DNA of 64,000 bases from Agelaius tricolor (taxonomy: Eukaryota; Chordata; Aves; Passeriformes; Icteridae). The stretch is from positions 1,426,001-1,490,000 of the forward strand of contig JALJCS010000029.1 of the NCBI GenBank assembly GCA_023055355.1. The letters are read 5' to 3'. Each line of letters starts with the position of its first letter. The stretch's first letter is position 1. The notes under the pieces were generated by a model that made no database searches, was not told where the DNA came from, and saw only the letters and a list, made by a program, of their open reading frames with translations. Both the position numbers and the translations under genes were made by a program. Below are positions 1 to 12,500 of this stretch, in pieces.

Positions 1-979
1 TGCAAATCCTTCACTTCTCAGTGTGCTTCTATTTTCTCCTGTCTTGGAATTGGAATTAACTTCCCCACTCAGGTCAGAGAGGTCAAGTCCACCAGTTGAG
101 GTATAAAATCCCTGGGATGAATCCACCCAGTATCCCTTGGTCTCTGTCACTGGGAGCTGCAGGTGAGGGGTCCAGGGGCAGGAAGGGTGTTTAAACAGCT
201 TCTGCAGCCCAGCAGCCACTAATGCAAAATGAGAAGAGCTTTTTTCCCCTCAATGGACATGTTGTTTCCTATTAAGTTCTTCTGTCTTTAGGTTGTCCCA
301 TTCCTGCATGTCTGTTTTAGTGAAACAAAGAAAAATTAGCGTTTGGAAAGAGGGATTTGGAAAGGATCATTAAGCTTTCTAGGCACAGAACGGGTATAAC
401 CTGTTTGACTTTGCTCAGCTTTGCCAAGCTTGAATCTTCCTTGTCTCCTGTAAGTGCTGAGCTCATGCTTGGCCTGGCTGTGTCCTTAGGCATCAGGGCT
501 GATGAACGGGGTTATTGTCACTCAGTTATACAGCATTTAGGAAGCAGCACTGATCCAACCATTACAGACTAAAAAATAACAGTTATACAGTTATACAGAC
601 TGTTCTGTATAATTTGGGGTTGTGCAGCCTCTTCTGTTGAATTTTTAACAAAAAGGTGTTGTTTTGGAAGTCTTTTTGTCTTTCTGAACTTGGTGTTTTG
701 CTGAGTCCAAACAGCATACAGAATTTCACCCCCTCCAAATCTTCATGTACACTGATAAACCTCAGCATCCTACCGAGTTAAAAGGAGCTTTGTGCAAAAC
801 CTTTAGATTCCACATGGAGTTTCCATGGGCTGCAGCCGGACAATAGCCAGCATTGCTACAAATTCTAGCTTGTACCTTTGAGCTTCAGGCAGGAGTAGCA
901 GTGGTAACAATACAGAAATTCTTGGGCTGTTTCATAGAAGTGAGAAGAGCTCTGCATTCTATAGTGATACAGAAAGATT

Positions 980-1060
980 AAAATGACTTGATGAAGGTCG
1001 CACAACAAGCTGATGGCCAAGCCCGGACTGAGGGTCATACATCATCCAGGCTTTCCTCTT
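980..1060 (+). repeat. MIR-like ancient SINE remnant
   Basis: The words GACTTGATGAAGGTCGCACA and AAGCTGATGGCCAAGCCCGGACT resemble, in order, the core of the tRNA-derived MIR SINE (a GACTTGCCCAAGGTCACACA type core followed by an AGCCGGGA word). Divergence is high, as expected for an element predating the bird-mammal split. Ends are approximate. Confidence 0.45.
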
Positions 1061-1289
1061 ATTTGATAGACCTCAGTGCTTTAGATGGAGAGCTCATCAT
1101 TCTCACTGCTGCATTGGTGGTCTGGTGAAGAATTTCAGTCTTTTAATGGGATCTGAAAGTTGGGTTGTAATAATTATCCCTCATTTTTGGTTTGGTGTAT
1201 GAACCAGAAATTATAATAGCAGTTTTTACACAGCTTCTTTTCAAACTGGCTGCATAAACAGAAAAATAAATTAAGGCTTACAAGTCTCC

Positions 1290-1430
1290 TCTGGGAATGC
1301 AGTAAATATTACCCTGTTTTCCAAAAGGAGGAAGCAGAACAGCAAACACATTAATGTGATATATCCAAGGTTAACCAGTTGGCAGAACTGGGAATAACTC
1401 CTGCTTGTAAGGTCCTTACTGGTCACTTGT
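1290..1430 (+). repeat. Second MIR-like ancient SINE remnant
   Basis: Successive words resemble the MIR 3' half in the right order: a TTACCCTGTTTTCCAAAAGG stretch, then CCAAGGTTAACCAGTTGGCA, then AGAACTGGGAATAACTCCTG. It has the same orientation as the remnant at 980-1060. Ends are approximate and divergence is large. Confidence 0.5.
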
Positions 1431-1657
1431 TTAAGTGTTGTTTAGGGGTTGGACATGCAGAGCAGGTGAAAACATCCCTGCGTGTATGCGAGGGACGGGG
1501 ATGGAGGTGATCAGGACAAGAGATGCCTTTTCCTCCTGCAGCCGGGAAAGGGTTACAGCTGAAATGCCTGTAGCAGCCTCAGGAAAACATGAATCGGTGC
1601 TGCTGAGGGAGGGCAGGATGGGAGCCCAGATCCGCGAGCTGCCTTGTGCTTTTCCAT

Positions 1658-1663
1658 TATAAA
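1658..1663 (+). promoter_or_regulatory. TATA-like box (TATAAA)
   Basis: A TATAAA hexamer sits at the upstream edge of the CpG-rich block, about 210 bp before the candidate start codon. A start site 25-35 bp downstream would fall near 1685-1698, giving a 5' UTR of about 180 nt with no upstream ATG. TATA boxes are less common in CpG-island promoters, so this may be coincidental. Confidence 0.4.
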
Positions 1664-1870
1664 CACCCCTTTTGGGGGGGTTAAACCCGGGGCTCCGGAG
1701 CATCGCGGCGGGGCTGGCGCGGGAGCAGCCCCTGCCCCAGCCGCTGCCCCTTCCTTCCCCCGGCAGCTCCGTCCCGCTGCTGCCACGGCTCCGTGCGTGC
1801 TGTGCTGTGCTGTGTGCTCTGTGTGCTCTGTGCTGCCTGCTCCGTGCTCGCTGTGTGCCGTACACGCAAC

Positions 1871-1980
1871 ATGGAGGGAGGGACCGGCGCCGCCGCCGCC
1901 TTCCCCAGCAGCCGCTCGGCCGCGCTCGCCGCGGGCACCGCTGGAGCCGGAGCCGGGAGCGGCCTCGATGGATCACACAG
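1871..1980 (+). CDS. ARHGAP32: Candidate alternative first coding exon of ARHGAP32
   Basis: The exon encodes 36 residues beginning MEGGTGAAAAF and ending in GLDGSH, plus two bases (AG) of a split codon. The ATG is the first one after the inferred start site and has a strong Kozak context (A at -3, G at +4). The exon ends CAG|GTCAGT, a good donor. Joining it to the exon at 29363 gives AG|A (Arg) and continues in frame into MMKSSV, so phase agrees although only one in three random exons would. The segment is Ala/Gly/Ser-rich and low in complexity, with no recognisable domain. It would replace the acidic N-terminus I recall for the human long isoform. I have not confirmed that any known isoform uses it; it could instead be largely untranslated, with translation starting at the Met pair in exon 2. 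Confidence 0.55.
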
Positions 1981-4900
1981 GTCAGTGCCAGCCATACCCT
2001 CAGGACGCTCCTCCGGGACGAGCCTCCCTTCCCCTCCTTTATTTTAACCCTCATCAATGGCGTGCTGAGACCGTATCTCCGAGGGATGTAATTGTTTCAC
2101 ACTTGGTCGGAGCCGGCGATGCCTAATAAAAATGTAGAGCGGGATTAAGGAAGGCAAGCGTGGCGTTCCCACCTAGCAAATGCAAGTTCATTTTAATATT
2201 TGCTGTATTTTTTGACCCATGCAGATGACTGTGTGTCTTAAGTGGTTGAGCGTTTGAATGGAGAAAGGTTAATTGCCTGCTTCAGCCACATTACACTGTG
2301 TAGCTCCCACCAGCATGCAGAAAGCAGACAAAGTCTAATTTTGCATCCCATCCTTTTTGTGACAGCAGTCCTTGAGGCATTTTCCGGTAAAGTGTGTAGA
2401 ATGCGGTTATCAGCATGACAGAAAATGCATTTTTTCTACTAAAAAATGTACTATATCCTGTGCATAGCAGAGAGGAGCACACAGTGTGTACTTTGTGTGA
2501 AAGCAGCAATAGTCACAAGGGCTCTTTGCTGAGTGTATTTTTTTCCCTTTCTAATGGATAACTAAGAACTGTTGGTGGGATATGGTTTAGGAGCAGTAGT
2601 TCTGAAAGGCCAGGTTATCTTATGCGTGTTGTTAAAATTCTTGTGGAATGAGGCAGTGCTGATTATCTTCAGGGCAAATCATCTCCTTCACCCTGGGCTC
2701 GGGTTTTTGCTGTGCCTGATAGGAAGTATGCCTGGTGCTGCTGCAGTTCCATTGGGATTTTCTACTTCAGGGCTGAAAGTGAATAAATATTTACTGCTGA
2801 GGTAAAAAGGAGGGAGCTGTGTATCAGTTAAAATTTGCTGTTACCACCTACCTGGGTTACTGATCAAGGCAGTTTTACCACACCAGAAGTTATTTATGAA
2901 CCAAGGTGCCAGAAGCTGGAGATGCAGATTCTTATTTCACCGTTTAACACATTATCAACAAAGTCTTGGTAATTTATGCTGACTCCTCCTACTTTACTTA
3001 TACTGCCAGAAACTGAAGGAGAGTAGCTCACATCAGGACTGCAAAATTTCTTTGAATTTGTCGGTGTTTTCTTTCTTCCTTGAAATATTTATCCTTAGGA
3101 AAGCTGCTGCTGGATATCTGCTCATTGTTTGACTTGGGCACTGTGAGAAAAGTAGTTGGAAAATTTTGGTTCCACTTACTTGGAAACAAAACTGTATTTA
3201 AAAATTAACTCTGTCTAGTGTGCTAATGCTGAAGGCTTTACACTCCCTGGCTTCCTTTGTCATGGAAAAAGCACAAAATGCAATATATTGGCAACATGTT
3301 GTTACCCAAGGATAGAACCACAGGCTTACCAGAGGGAATTTTGTAAATAGGAACTACAGGATTTGTGTTTGATGTGAATTCCCTTGGGAATGAGACCTTT
3401 GGTATTTGTGAGAAGCTGGCAATGTCAGTGTGTACAATATGAGGTTTCTGGCTGAAGACAGTTTAGCAGTGGTTTGATAAAATCTATGCAGTTTTCCTCC
3501 GAATGAATCTTGTCATCCAAGAAGTCTGCAGATTAAATAGGTTTTAGTTCTGGCAGTGACATGCCCTTTTTTTGTCACTTGGGCAGAGAGTCCAGAGTAT
3601 GACAGAACTAAGGATGAGCTTATTTTGATTGGCTTTCTGAATGCAGATCTCTTGCTCATGTCCTGCCTTTCAGCACAGAGATAAAATTTGTATTGTTTTT
3701 TGGAAGCAAAGCTTGCATTTAACAGGATTATAGGAGTATTTTTAACTTCCTGCTCTCACTCCAGTGCTCCTGATGGATGCTTGGAGTGCGGGGAGTTTGC
3801 TGGTTATTGATGTCAAAGTGAATGTGTTGTGCTGATGCAGATTTTCTTGAGGAAAAACATCCTTTTCTGAGTGGCACATGGGAGGCCTGCAGAGTGCTTG
3901 TCCTGCCCATAACAGTGGCTTTGGGGCTGGAGGGAAGAGGGGCAGAAAGCAGCAGTGCTGAGCTGGTGCCAGGGCAGTGGTTGGGAGGGCAGGGGCAGAG
4001 CCCTGTGTGTTCCAGGGATGGGGAATATCTTTGGAGCCAGGCTGGGGGATTGATGTTCGGAACTGGCGCTCGGCACGGGCAGCCCGGGGTGACTTGGGTG
4101 TCACAGCGTGTCCCCTGCTCACGGCTGAGCTGCCTGTCCTCCTGACCTCTGCGTGCCCTCCAGCTCCGGCACACAGCTTTCCCAGGCTCCGGCCCCCTGG
4201 GATGCTTTCCATGGAAAAAAAACCCACATTTTTTCTTATGCAAGGAGGGGACAGCTTTATCAGTCCGTTAGTGAGCACGTCCTTGGCTCCCCCAGGTCTT
4301 TTTGCAACAACCAGTGTAACAATGTCCTGTGTGACATATCCTCAGTATTTATATCAAAAATACAAAAATAATCATTTAATCCTGCTTTGTCAAGCATTTT
4401 GGTTTAATCTTCCTTTGTGTTGAACTGTGTTTCTCCTTATTATTTGATACTTTATGAAAACTTCATGCTCTGGTGTCAGAGACCGCAGTGTAATCTTTTG
4501 ATATTCTGCTTCTGATAGTTGTCATTAAGGGGAATTAAATCCTTAGTTTTCACCTATGTTGAAAAAAAGGAATGTTATTCGCAGCTACTATTCAGTTATC
4601 AGCCTGAAGAAAAGAGGAAAAAAACCCCACAGAATCCCTGGTGAAAAGAAGAAATAAGGTGAGTTTGAAACAGTGGATGTGATGGACAGAAAACAGGAGA
4701 GCTGGGATGGGATCTGAGTTTCCCAGTCCTGAGGATAAAGACCAAAGCAGGGCAGCTCTTTAGCTGTTGAGTCAGAGCAGGGTAGACTCCAGTGTCTTTT
4801 CATGTAAAGAGAAAAAACGGGCACATGTACACCTTTTGTGTGGTTTTTTTTAATATTGGGAATAGTGACAGGATGCAGTGGCAGGGGCTGAGAAGGAGTG

Positions 4901-7900
4901 GGCATTTCTAGAATTCCATCCAGCTCCTTAGGATGGAGTGGTGCAGCTACTCAGCTGCTCGCTGTAGTGTATTTGTTGGAGGAGGTTGTGTGTGCTGTTT
5001 CTGGAGCATGCAAACATGCCTGAATTGGGGATCCAGAAAGCAGCTGAAGGGTAACCCTCAGCACCTGGGTGCATTTCACACTGCCAGCTGTTCCTTTGGC
5101 TGATGAGAAGATCCAGTGTGATTTAGAGTGGGGATGACAGAAGAAGGAGGAATTTGAACTTGGTACCTTGCTTTAAGGCGCTATTTGTATTCCAGCATCT
5201 CTTACATCCATGTTCACTCCTTCTGAAAGTGTGACTGTGGAATTAGTTTTCCCAGCACCTCTGGAGACACCTTGGAGGTGATGTAACACCTGCTCTTCCA
5301 TCAGTTGCCTCTCCTTACGCAATCCACATCTAATCTAGTTTGCTTCTTCCCCTGGGTAAAGCAGCAGTAAAAGTGCAGTACTTGCTAAAAGGTCTGTTCT
5401 AGTTTTTCTTCAGTGTGGTCCGAGGAGCTTTGTGGTGGCAGAAGCCACCCTTGGTTGCAGCGGCTGTACTGGCAGAGCAAGGCATGCCCAGGAGCAGGCT
5501 GGATGTGTTGGATCATCTGTGTCAGATTTTACTGCATTTATAAAGGGTTGGGCCTTGCCTCTCCCGTCAGCAGGTCCCACGCCTGACTAAACTCCTGAAG
5601 CATCCAGAGGTGACACAGCATTGCTGCTCCTTGGGTTACTGACTTACTCCAGGTTCACTCCGAGCCTCCTCAAAGGTCTAAATTCTCCAGTTAATCCAGC
5701 TTGGGGAAGGACTTCAAACCTGATACTTCCCATAATGTTAAAGACCAGAAAGCCCTTGTTCATTGGCATTGACAAGAGTTTAACTCAGCTCTTTGTTTCT
5801 TGCTTCAGACAGTTCAAGCAGGGGGCAGTTTTAGCTGGGGCATCCTCTGGCTTTTCTGGAATAAGAACAGAGCTGGACACAGAGCTGATACACGACCAGT
5901 GGTGGTGGTTGCTTTCTCCTGGCAGATGGATTTAGTGCAGTGTGCAGCCCTGGTGGGATTTAACCACCCTTAGAAGGGGCAGTTTTGTGGCTGTGACTCT
6001 CCACCGGATCACCGAGTGTGTGTCCCCGTTCCGAGTGTGACACTGATGAACACCAGCAGGCTGGGGTTTCTCCCTTTCATTGTGCATTATACATAGATTT
6101 TCCTACTCACAGGGCTATTGAATAGTCAAAGATTTCTCAAAATGTTTATAAATTAGTGTTCCAAACCTTGTTCAGGCCTGGAATGTGGCAGATGAGATTT
6201 CAGCCCTTAAGGAGTATTTTAATTGTGCAAACTGGCTTGATTCTCTGGCCGCTTGTTTTCATTTGTGTATTTCAGAAGGCATTGTCCTTTTAGAAGTGAA
6301 ACATAACAAGATACCACACAAACTTTTTTCAGAAATAATAAACACAGTATTTCCAAGCCTTTTCAGTCTGCTGTTCTCTGTGCATTTGCTCTTACTGATA
6401 CTTTAGTGGAATAGCTTTGCTTGCTGTATGAGATAAATATCATTTGTAAATGAGCATTGTATCTCTTTGTAGTGTCACTGTGCTGGCTTCTGTTTTGGGA
6501 GTGGAAATGTGCTGTGCTAGTGCATGCCATGCTTTTTAAAAAACTATTGACATAAAATATCCAACTATTTTAAGTGTATATGCCTGCAGTGGCTCTGTGA
6601 AAATCTGTTTGTGTTCTAATAAAGATGTGCTACAAGAAAGCTTTTGACAACCCAAAGTCCATGCAATTGAGAGCCAAAAAATAGATAAAAAGAGCACTTA
6701 ACTACTTGGTACATTTTTTTTTCATGGTTTCTGAGCAAATCTCATAATTTGGAGTGATGGGAAGAGGGACCAGGACCAGATTTTCGTGTTTTCCTTTAGT
6801 AGAGCTTTGAATGGCATCAGGCACCCAGCAAACCCCTTGCTACAGGTGAAACAAGAGTGGGTTTTGACTTTGGGCGTGTGTTGTAACAAATTCGATACCA
6901 GGTGTTGGATACTTGGGCACTCTCCTGTGAGGATAAAGGCAGTGACTCCTCTTGATGTCCTTTTGCATAAGCAAAATCTACTGCAAAACCAGCTCTTGGT
7001 GGTGTCAGGCCAGGGAGCAGCCAGAGTGTAGGAGCAGATCTGAGCCTTTTCTGCAGTTAAATTGGTCTCATTTGGAACACTGAGAGGGGAGCAGGCTGGC
7101 TGGAGGACTTGGCTAGCCAGAAACAAGGTTATGGCTTATGAAAAAGAGAGCAAGAAGAGGAAACTATGCTGATGTCTTCATCTTGCAGGGTCTCATCTAG
7201 TGCTCAGTGTTGACAGCTTCATTTAAAGGGACTTTTGCAGCTCTGTGTGGTACCAGGGGAGCTGCTTCTGGGCACACATGAAAGCACTTAGATTTTCATG
7301 GGCTGGGAATCTCCGTTCACTATTAACGGTGGGGGAACAAGGCCAACACACACCAGATATCAATTTCAGAGGATGGTCGTTCTTTAATCCTGGTATTTGT
7401 GGTTGCAGAGAGCCATTAAATTTGTGCCCTGAAGGTTAACCAAAGCTGTGTTGAGTTTTTTGTGTACTAACGAATTTGTTTAATACTGCCACCGTTGCTC
7501 ATCACTTTCTGCAGGAGCAATATGATGAGATTAACAAACCTCTTCCATCCATATCTGATCCTCAAATCCCCCTGGGAAGCTGTGAAAGTGTCAGAGCTCT
7601 GCTGCTCATGTGTGGGGTCTGCTCTGGCAAAGCCCAGAGTTGTTCTTTATGGGACATGTTGGGATGTGGTTGCTGGGATGATGGAGGAGCTGAGCTTCCA
7701 TCTGCAGCCTTGGAGCCAGCATGAGTTTGGGAAACAGCAGAGCTGCTGAGGCTGCCAGCCAGGGGTTCACCATTGGAAAGAAAAGACAAACACCCCCTCC
7801 TTTTTCCCGCTGGACTCTGGAGAGGGAAGCAAGTTTCATGGGGAGATAATTACGCTACTGGAAAAACTGCTGTGACAGCTCCCAGCACCACAAGTGAAGT

Positions 7901-8240
7901 TCTTGTGGGGAAAAAGCCATGTTAGACATACCAATTCCTTCCTTTTTCTCTCACAGTTCATGTGGTGTGCAGGCACAGTGTTGTCCTGGGGCACTTGAAA
8001 CTTCCTTAGCTCCTTGCCTTGGCTTTCCTTACCAGCTTCACCCTAAAAAAGCTTGCTGTTTCTAATGAAGTTTGTTGTTTTAAAATGACACACTTCGTGG
8101 TCTGGTTTAGGAATGCAAATGGACACCTGAATTATATTTTACCCTGCTTATAAAAGCATCCATGATTGATTGCCTCTGAGTGCAAAATGGGAAGCTTTTT
8201 CTTTAAAACAGAACCAAAATGAAGAAGAACTCTCACAGTT

Positions 8241-8291
8241 TCTGTGTGTGTTTATATATGTGTGTGTATATATATTTATGTATATATATAA
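8241..8291. repeat. Mixed TG/TA microsatellite
   Basis: Short alternating purine-pyrimidine blocks (TGTGTG, TATATA) are interrupted by TTTA. The tract is imperfect and probably old. Confidence 0.85.
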
Positions 8292-9565
8292 GCAGCACAG
8301 AATGAACCAAAACTCCAACTAAGTATTGATTCAGAAGCTATGTTGTGCTCCTGGGCTTTGTTTATGCTGTGTTTTTAGCCTTGTTGAGGTGATAACAGTT
8401 TTGTCACATACTTCATGGAAATCTGCCTGAATCTGTTTATTAGATCTCGCTGGATATCTGCCCAGCTTACAGCCCTTTCTGTGCAAAGTCCATGCCTCAT
8501 TTTTAATTAATTTCCCCAATTTCCTCGTGGTGGCTCTGCAGTTGACAAAAAAGGCTTTTCCTCAGTTCTGGAGTGGTTGAACCTTGGCAGAGATGTTGCT
8601 TCTTCCCTTGTGTGCAGGACTGATGATTTGCAGAAATAATACAGCTTTTCTGCACTCTTCAGTATTAACAAACATTGGAGACACATGATTCACACAAAAA
8701 GCTTTCTCCAGCAAATGTTCCTGGGTTTGAGCACATTCTCCCTTTTCAGTGCTTGACCACACATGGAACTTCTCAGGAGCAGCTGCTCACAAATAATTCC
8801 AGATGCCGAAAGACCCTGAATACAGTGTTGTGTTTTGTATGGCGCCTGCTTGTGTTGACCTTTCCCATTCCCTTTTCTTGCTTTTTAGACTCAGGATCGC
8901 CTCTTAGCTCATTTAAAATATGTATTCAAGACACTTTTAAATCCCAAAATTCACAGACAAAAGGCAAAACTCCTTTTTATTTGTTGTTCTGTTCTTCTCT
9001 TCATTTGGGGCTGGTAGACAGAGGGTGCTTGGCTGCTGCTGTCACTGTCCCTTTAGAAAGAATGGTGGGATTTGCAGGTCTGCACAGCTGTTGGGTGTGC
9101 AGACAACATCAATCCTGGTCTTGGCTTTGCTGCTTATGAATTTCAGGAGTGAGCTTTATTTCCCTGAGAATTTGTTACTTAGTTCAGCGCTCAGGTTGGA
9201 ACCATTGGCAGTGGAAAATCTGAGCCACTTGGCCACAGGACTCTGTGAAGATAAAGATTTCCCTTCCAGGACTATTGAATTCAGCTCCTTGATTCTGATT
9301 TTCCCTATTTCTCGTGTCTTGTTTGGCAGGGGAATGTCAGAGCAAGGATGGTTACAGAGGCTGTGAGTCAGCTGCAGACGAGCCGTGGTGCAGGCAGTGA
9401 GCAGTGGGATTTGTGCTTGGCTGGGCTGCCGCAGGAGCGGCCGGGGGCGCCCCAAGAGCAGGGGCAGGGCTGGGAGCTCTGGGCCCTGCTGGGGCTGGCT
9501 GAGGAGCAGCAGGAGCAGGGCTGCCAGCTGGAATGCAGCTGCTGCTGGGGCTGCCTCTGCTGCTG

Positions 9566-9593
9566 AGCCCTGCCAGCACAGCCCTGCCAGCAC
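9566..9593. repeat. Perfect 14-bp tandem duplication in a GC-rich patch
   Basis: The unit AGCCCTGCCAGCAC occurs twice head to tail, followed by a partial third AGAGCCC. It lies inside a GC-rich block (about 9365-9660) with many CTG/CAG-like words. Confidence 0.85.
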
Positions 9594-12500
9594 AGAGCCC
9601 TGAGCTCCATCGGCTGCGGGCACTGAGGCTCACTGCGGGTTTGGCTTGCAGGGCAGGAGGGAAGGGCTTTAAACCTGCTGCTGTCAAGATGAGTTTTGTG
9701 TGGGTTCAGAAAGCCAGGATGGGTTAATTTGCAGCCAGAGGACCCAAAAGGAGTGTATTTGTGCAAAATGAACTGTTCCATGGGTTATCAATGGCTCTGC
9801 TCCCTGTGCTCTCTAGCACCAATGTGCTTCAGAATAACTCCTAGCTCCTGGAGCACAACCCTTTGAGAGAGAGTGGTACCACTTAGGGATTTTACCACGC
9901 ACTTTTCCTCTGGATTCTGTGGAGACAGGTTTAATGACACATGAGGAATGCTCTATAATTGCAGATTTCAGTGGCTTTAGAACAATGGTGAAAGTACACC
10001 CTGCTGGTTCATGGAGTGGGAACCTCCTCCTGGGCCTCTGCAGTACTTTCTGCTCCTTTGAGCAGTAGGAAGGGTGTTAAAAATAATGTACTTGGGTGCT
10101 AACACCACCTAGCTGTGATGGCAAATTGCTGGAAAAGATTACTGAAAGGGGAAAAGTTCAAGCTCACTTGGTAAACTATTTCTCAGGTTTTTATTTTACT
10201 CTCTTCATGCCTTATAAACTTACCTCCTCACACCCTGTGAACTCTGCTCTTCACACTTTATAAAACCATCATGGCAGACATTAACAACAGAAAATTCCAG
10301 TGTATTTTCAGTTATGTGTTTTCTTTGTGTTCAGTCCTCATATCTGTGCACAGTGGGGTTAATTCTCCTAGCAAATGGCACAACCAAGCATCAGAAGAGA
10401 AAAAGTATCTGGAGTGATATGAGGTAATCGTGCATTTTCTATTCTTCCTTCACAAGTGCTGCATTGGCAGATCTGACTGGCTTTTGGAGCAGCTGTTAGA
10501 TCAAGGGATGAGATAAAGCTGGGTGAAAGAGAGGGCCTGTCTCAGAGCTGCCATGCAGTGCTGTTAGGAGAATGCAATACCTTTGGGATGGACTAAAAAT
10601 TACTAAAATTACATGTATACACAAGAGTAGAGTGAAAAAGCTAAAATGCAGTTGCATATATTGCACCTCCTCCCCTTCCTTCCCCCTTCTCCCTTCCCTT
10701 TCAAAATGGAAAACAAGTCCATGAGTGGAAGCAGTATGGACTTCTCCTTCATGTACTTGTTTGATTTTTCTAGTGCAGTGAACTGACCTTTTATATGTTT
10801 GCACCTGTTCCATGAAATTTATTTGATTAAAACATGTTCCTGTCATCTCCCAGGGAGGGGTTTGGCTTTTCCTCTGTCCATTGCTGTTGAATTTCCTCTG
10901 CCCAGGGCCCGTGGCCATCTCAGGGGTCCCTGTGGTCCAGCACTGACTCCCTGAGCCTGAGCACTTCATTTCTGCACCCAAGGATTCATTTTAAAGAAAT
11001 GCTCACCTTTTGCAGTAATTTTTCATCTGTGGTAGGACTGGCCCCTCCAGCATTTAAAAAACAGCAATCAAGTTTCTGAAAATCACAAGTCTGACTTTAA
11101 AAATGATGCCTTTCAAGGTGTGCTTTGGTTATAATTTTACTTGCTCTCCAGTTTGAGTTTTTATGTGCAAGATGGGTCATGTTGTTCACATTTCCTCCAC
11201 AAGATGATTTAATAGTGATACTGAAAACTGAGAATATTTAATCACCATTTGACTCCACGACTGGAGCTTTGAAAATATGAAATGCTGAGAGACTTGCAGT
11301 GAAATGGTGAGAAATTAAACATTGCTTTAATATGCTTATAATTCAAGGTCATGACCAGTCCCCAGGACATCTGTACAGGTCTTGTAAGTCCTGGGGGTTG
11401 GTCTGGCAGTAAAAATATTTCCCCATTTCTCCTCAGCTCCTTGAAAACCAGCAGCAGGACATTTTTTCTGCATGCATATTGTTAAATGTGCACACAGTTC
11501 TTGTTTTCTTTGGAGGGGATTTCAAGTACAGCTTCACACAGATTTGTGAGGTTCTGTGGCAGCATCTCCTGCTCTGTGTAGGGCTTTATAGGTATTTGCA
11601 GAGGACCAGCAGGTAACCTCATCTTCCCTTCTGCCTGGGTCAAGGGCGAGGTTCAGGTACTGGAAGAGGCACTGGGATAACGTTCCCTGCTTTGTGGAGT
11701 TATTCTGTGCCTCCCACAGGGAAATGACAGCAACTTGGATCTGTACTTTTTTATTATTTTTGTGTATCCTGTTGAAATAACTGAAATACCACCTTGACTT
11801 TGGAGTGTGTAACATGTTTCACGAACTCCAGTGATACTGGGAGAAAAGGTGCTGCTCTGCCTGATGCAGACTTTGTAAATGAGATTTTGGATCTGATTAC
11901 AGCTAACAAGGAACAGACATTGGATATGGCATTGGAAACAGACACCACTGAGATGTAAAACCCTTGCTGCTGCACACACAGGATGTTTAATTAGTACCTG
12001 GCCCCTTTCTGAATCAGGATGTACCTCTGCTTAGGGAACATTTTTGACAAATCCCCAGTGGCTCATAAAAGAACAGAAGGTAAGGGTTTTGGCCCATTTT
12101 CTCTTGTGCAGACAGAAGTTTCCTTGGTGCCTGCTAAGGACAAAGCAAAGTCTGGGTGCACAGGAAGAACAGGAGGGCTCATGGGAAATAACCTCAGACT
12201 GCCGCTTCCTGGTAGAAAGGAGTTGTGCAATTGTGGATGAAATGGATGCTGTGGTGTTGGATGGGCCTTGGAGGTGTCACCTGCTGAGCTCTCTGTGCTC
12301 CAGCCCCTTTGGCTGCCAAGTCATGTGTGGGAAGCTCTGGCCAGAGTGTTGAGATTCCTGCAGTAGCTGGGGCTTTAAAGGTGTTTTATCATTGTCCATC
12401 AGGTTCTGAAAGTGCTGATCAGCCGTCACCTGTGCAGCACAGGGAACAAACAGGAAATACTGGTTTGGGAAGAAGTTTTCTGTGTTCAGCACTGTTAGAG

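Larger units (their letters stand above)
1..1639. other. Upstream flank of the CpG-rich promoter, no gene seen
   Basis: The sequence is AT-leaning and CpG-poor, and its open frames are short and without recognisable protein character. It contains two degenerate MIR-like SINE remnants (listed separately). I did not find an exon for the acidic N-terminus of the human long ARHGAP32 isoform here; it may lie farther upstream. Confidence 0.6.
1640..2000 (+). promoter_or_regulatory. ARHGAP32: CpG-rich promoter-like island over exon 1
   Basis: This block is strongly enriched in G+C and CpG compared with the AT-rich DNA on either side. It includes CpG-dense stretches around 1696-1726 and 1886-1966. 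It covers the inferred start site, 5' UTR and first coding exon, as vertebrate CpG-island promoters usually do. The 5' UTR part at 1794-1858 is a low-complexity run built from TGTGC/TGTGCTC words. No CAGE or transcript data are available to me, so promoter activity is inferred from composition, the TATA-like box and the downstream exon. Confidence 0.65.

Noticed and set aside
1431..2057. 208-codon minus-strand frame over the CpG island
   Set aside because: GC-rich DNA lacks stops by composition; the product is Arg/Ser low complexity and has no start context or splice logic of its own.
3728..4278. Overlapping 148-178 codon frames on both strands
   Set aside because: They lie in a GC-rich patch with three simultaneous open frames and no family resemblance; consistent with composition only.
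8114..8121. POU octamer (ATGCAAAT), and others near 16319, 37608 and 49564
   Set aside because: An 8-mer on both strands is expected about twice by chance in 64 kb of balanced DNA and more often in AT-rich DNA; the sites are scattered.
9156..9623. Minus-strand frame with a Leu run resembling a signal peptide
   Set aside because: The run arises from CAG/CTG-like repeats in the GC-rich patch; the rest has no recognisable protein features.
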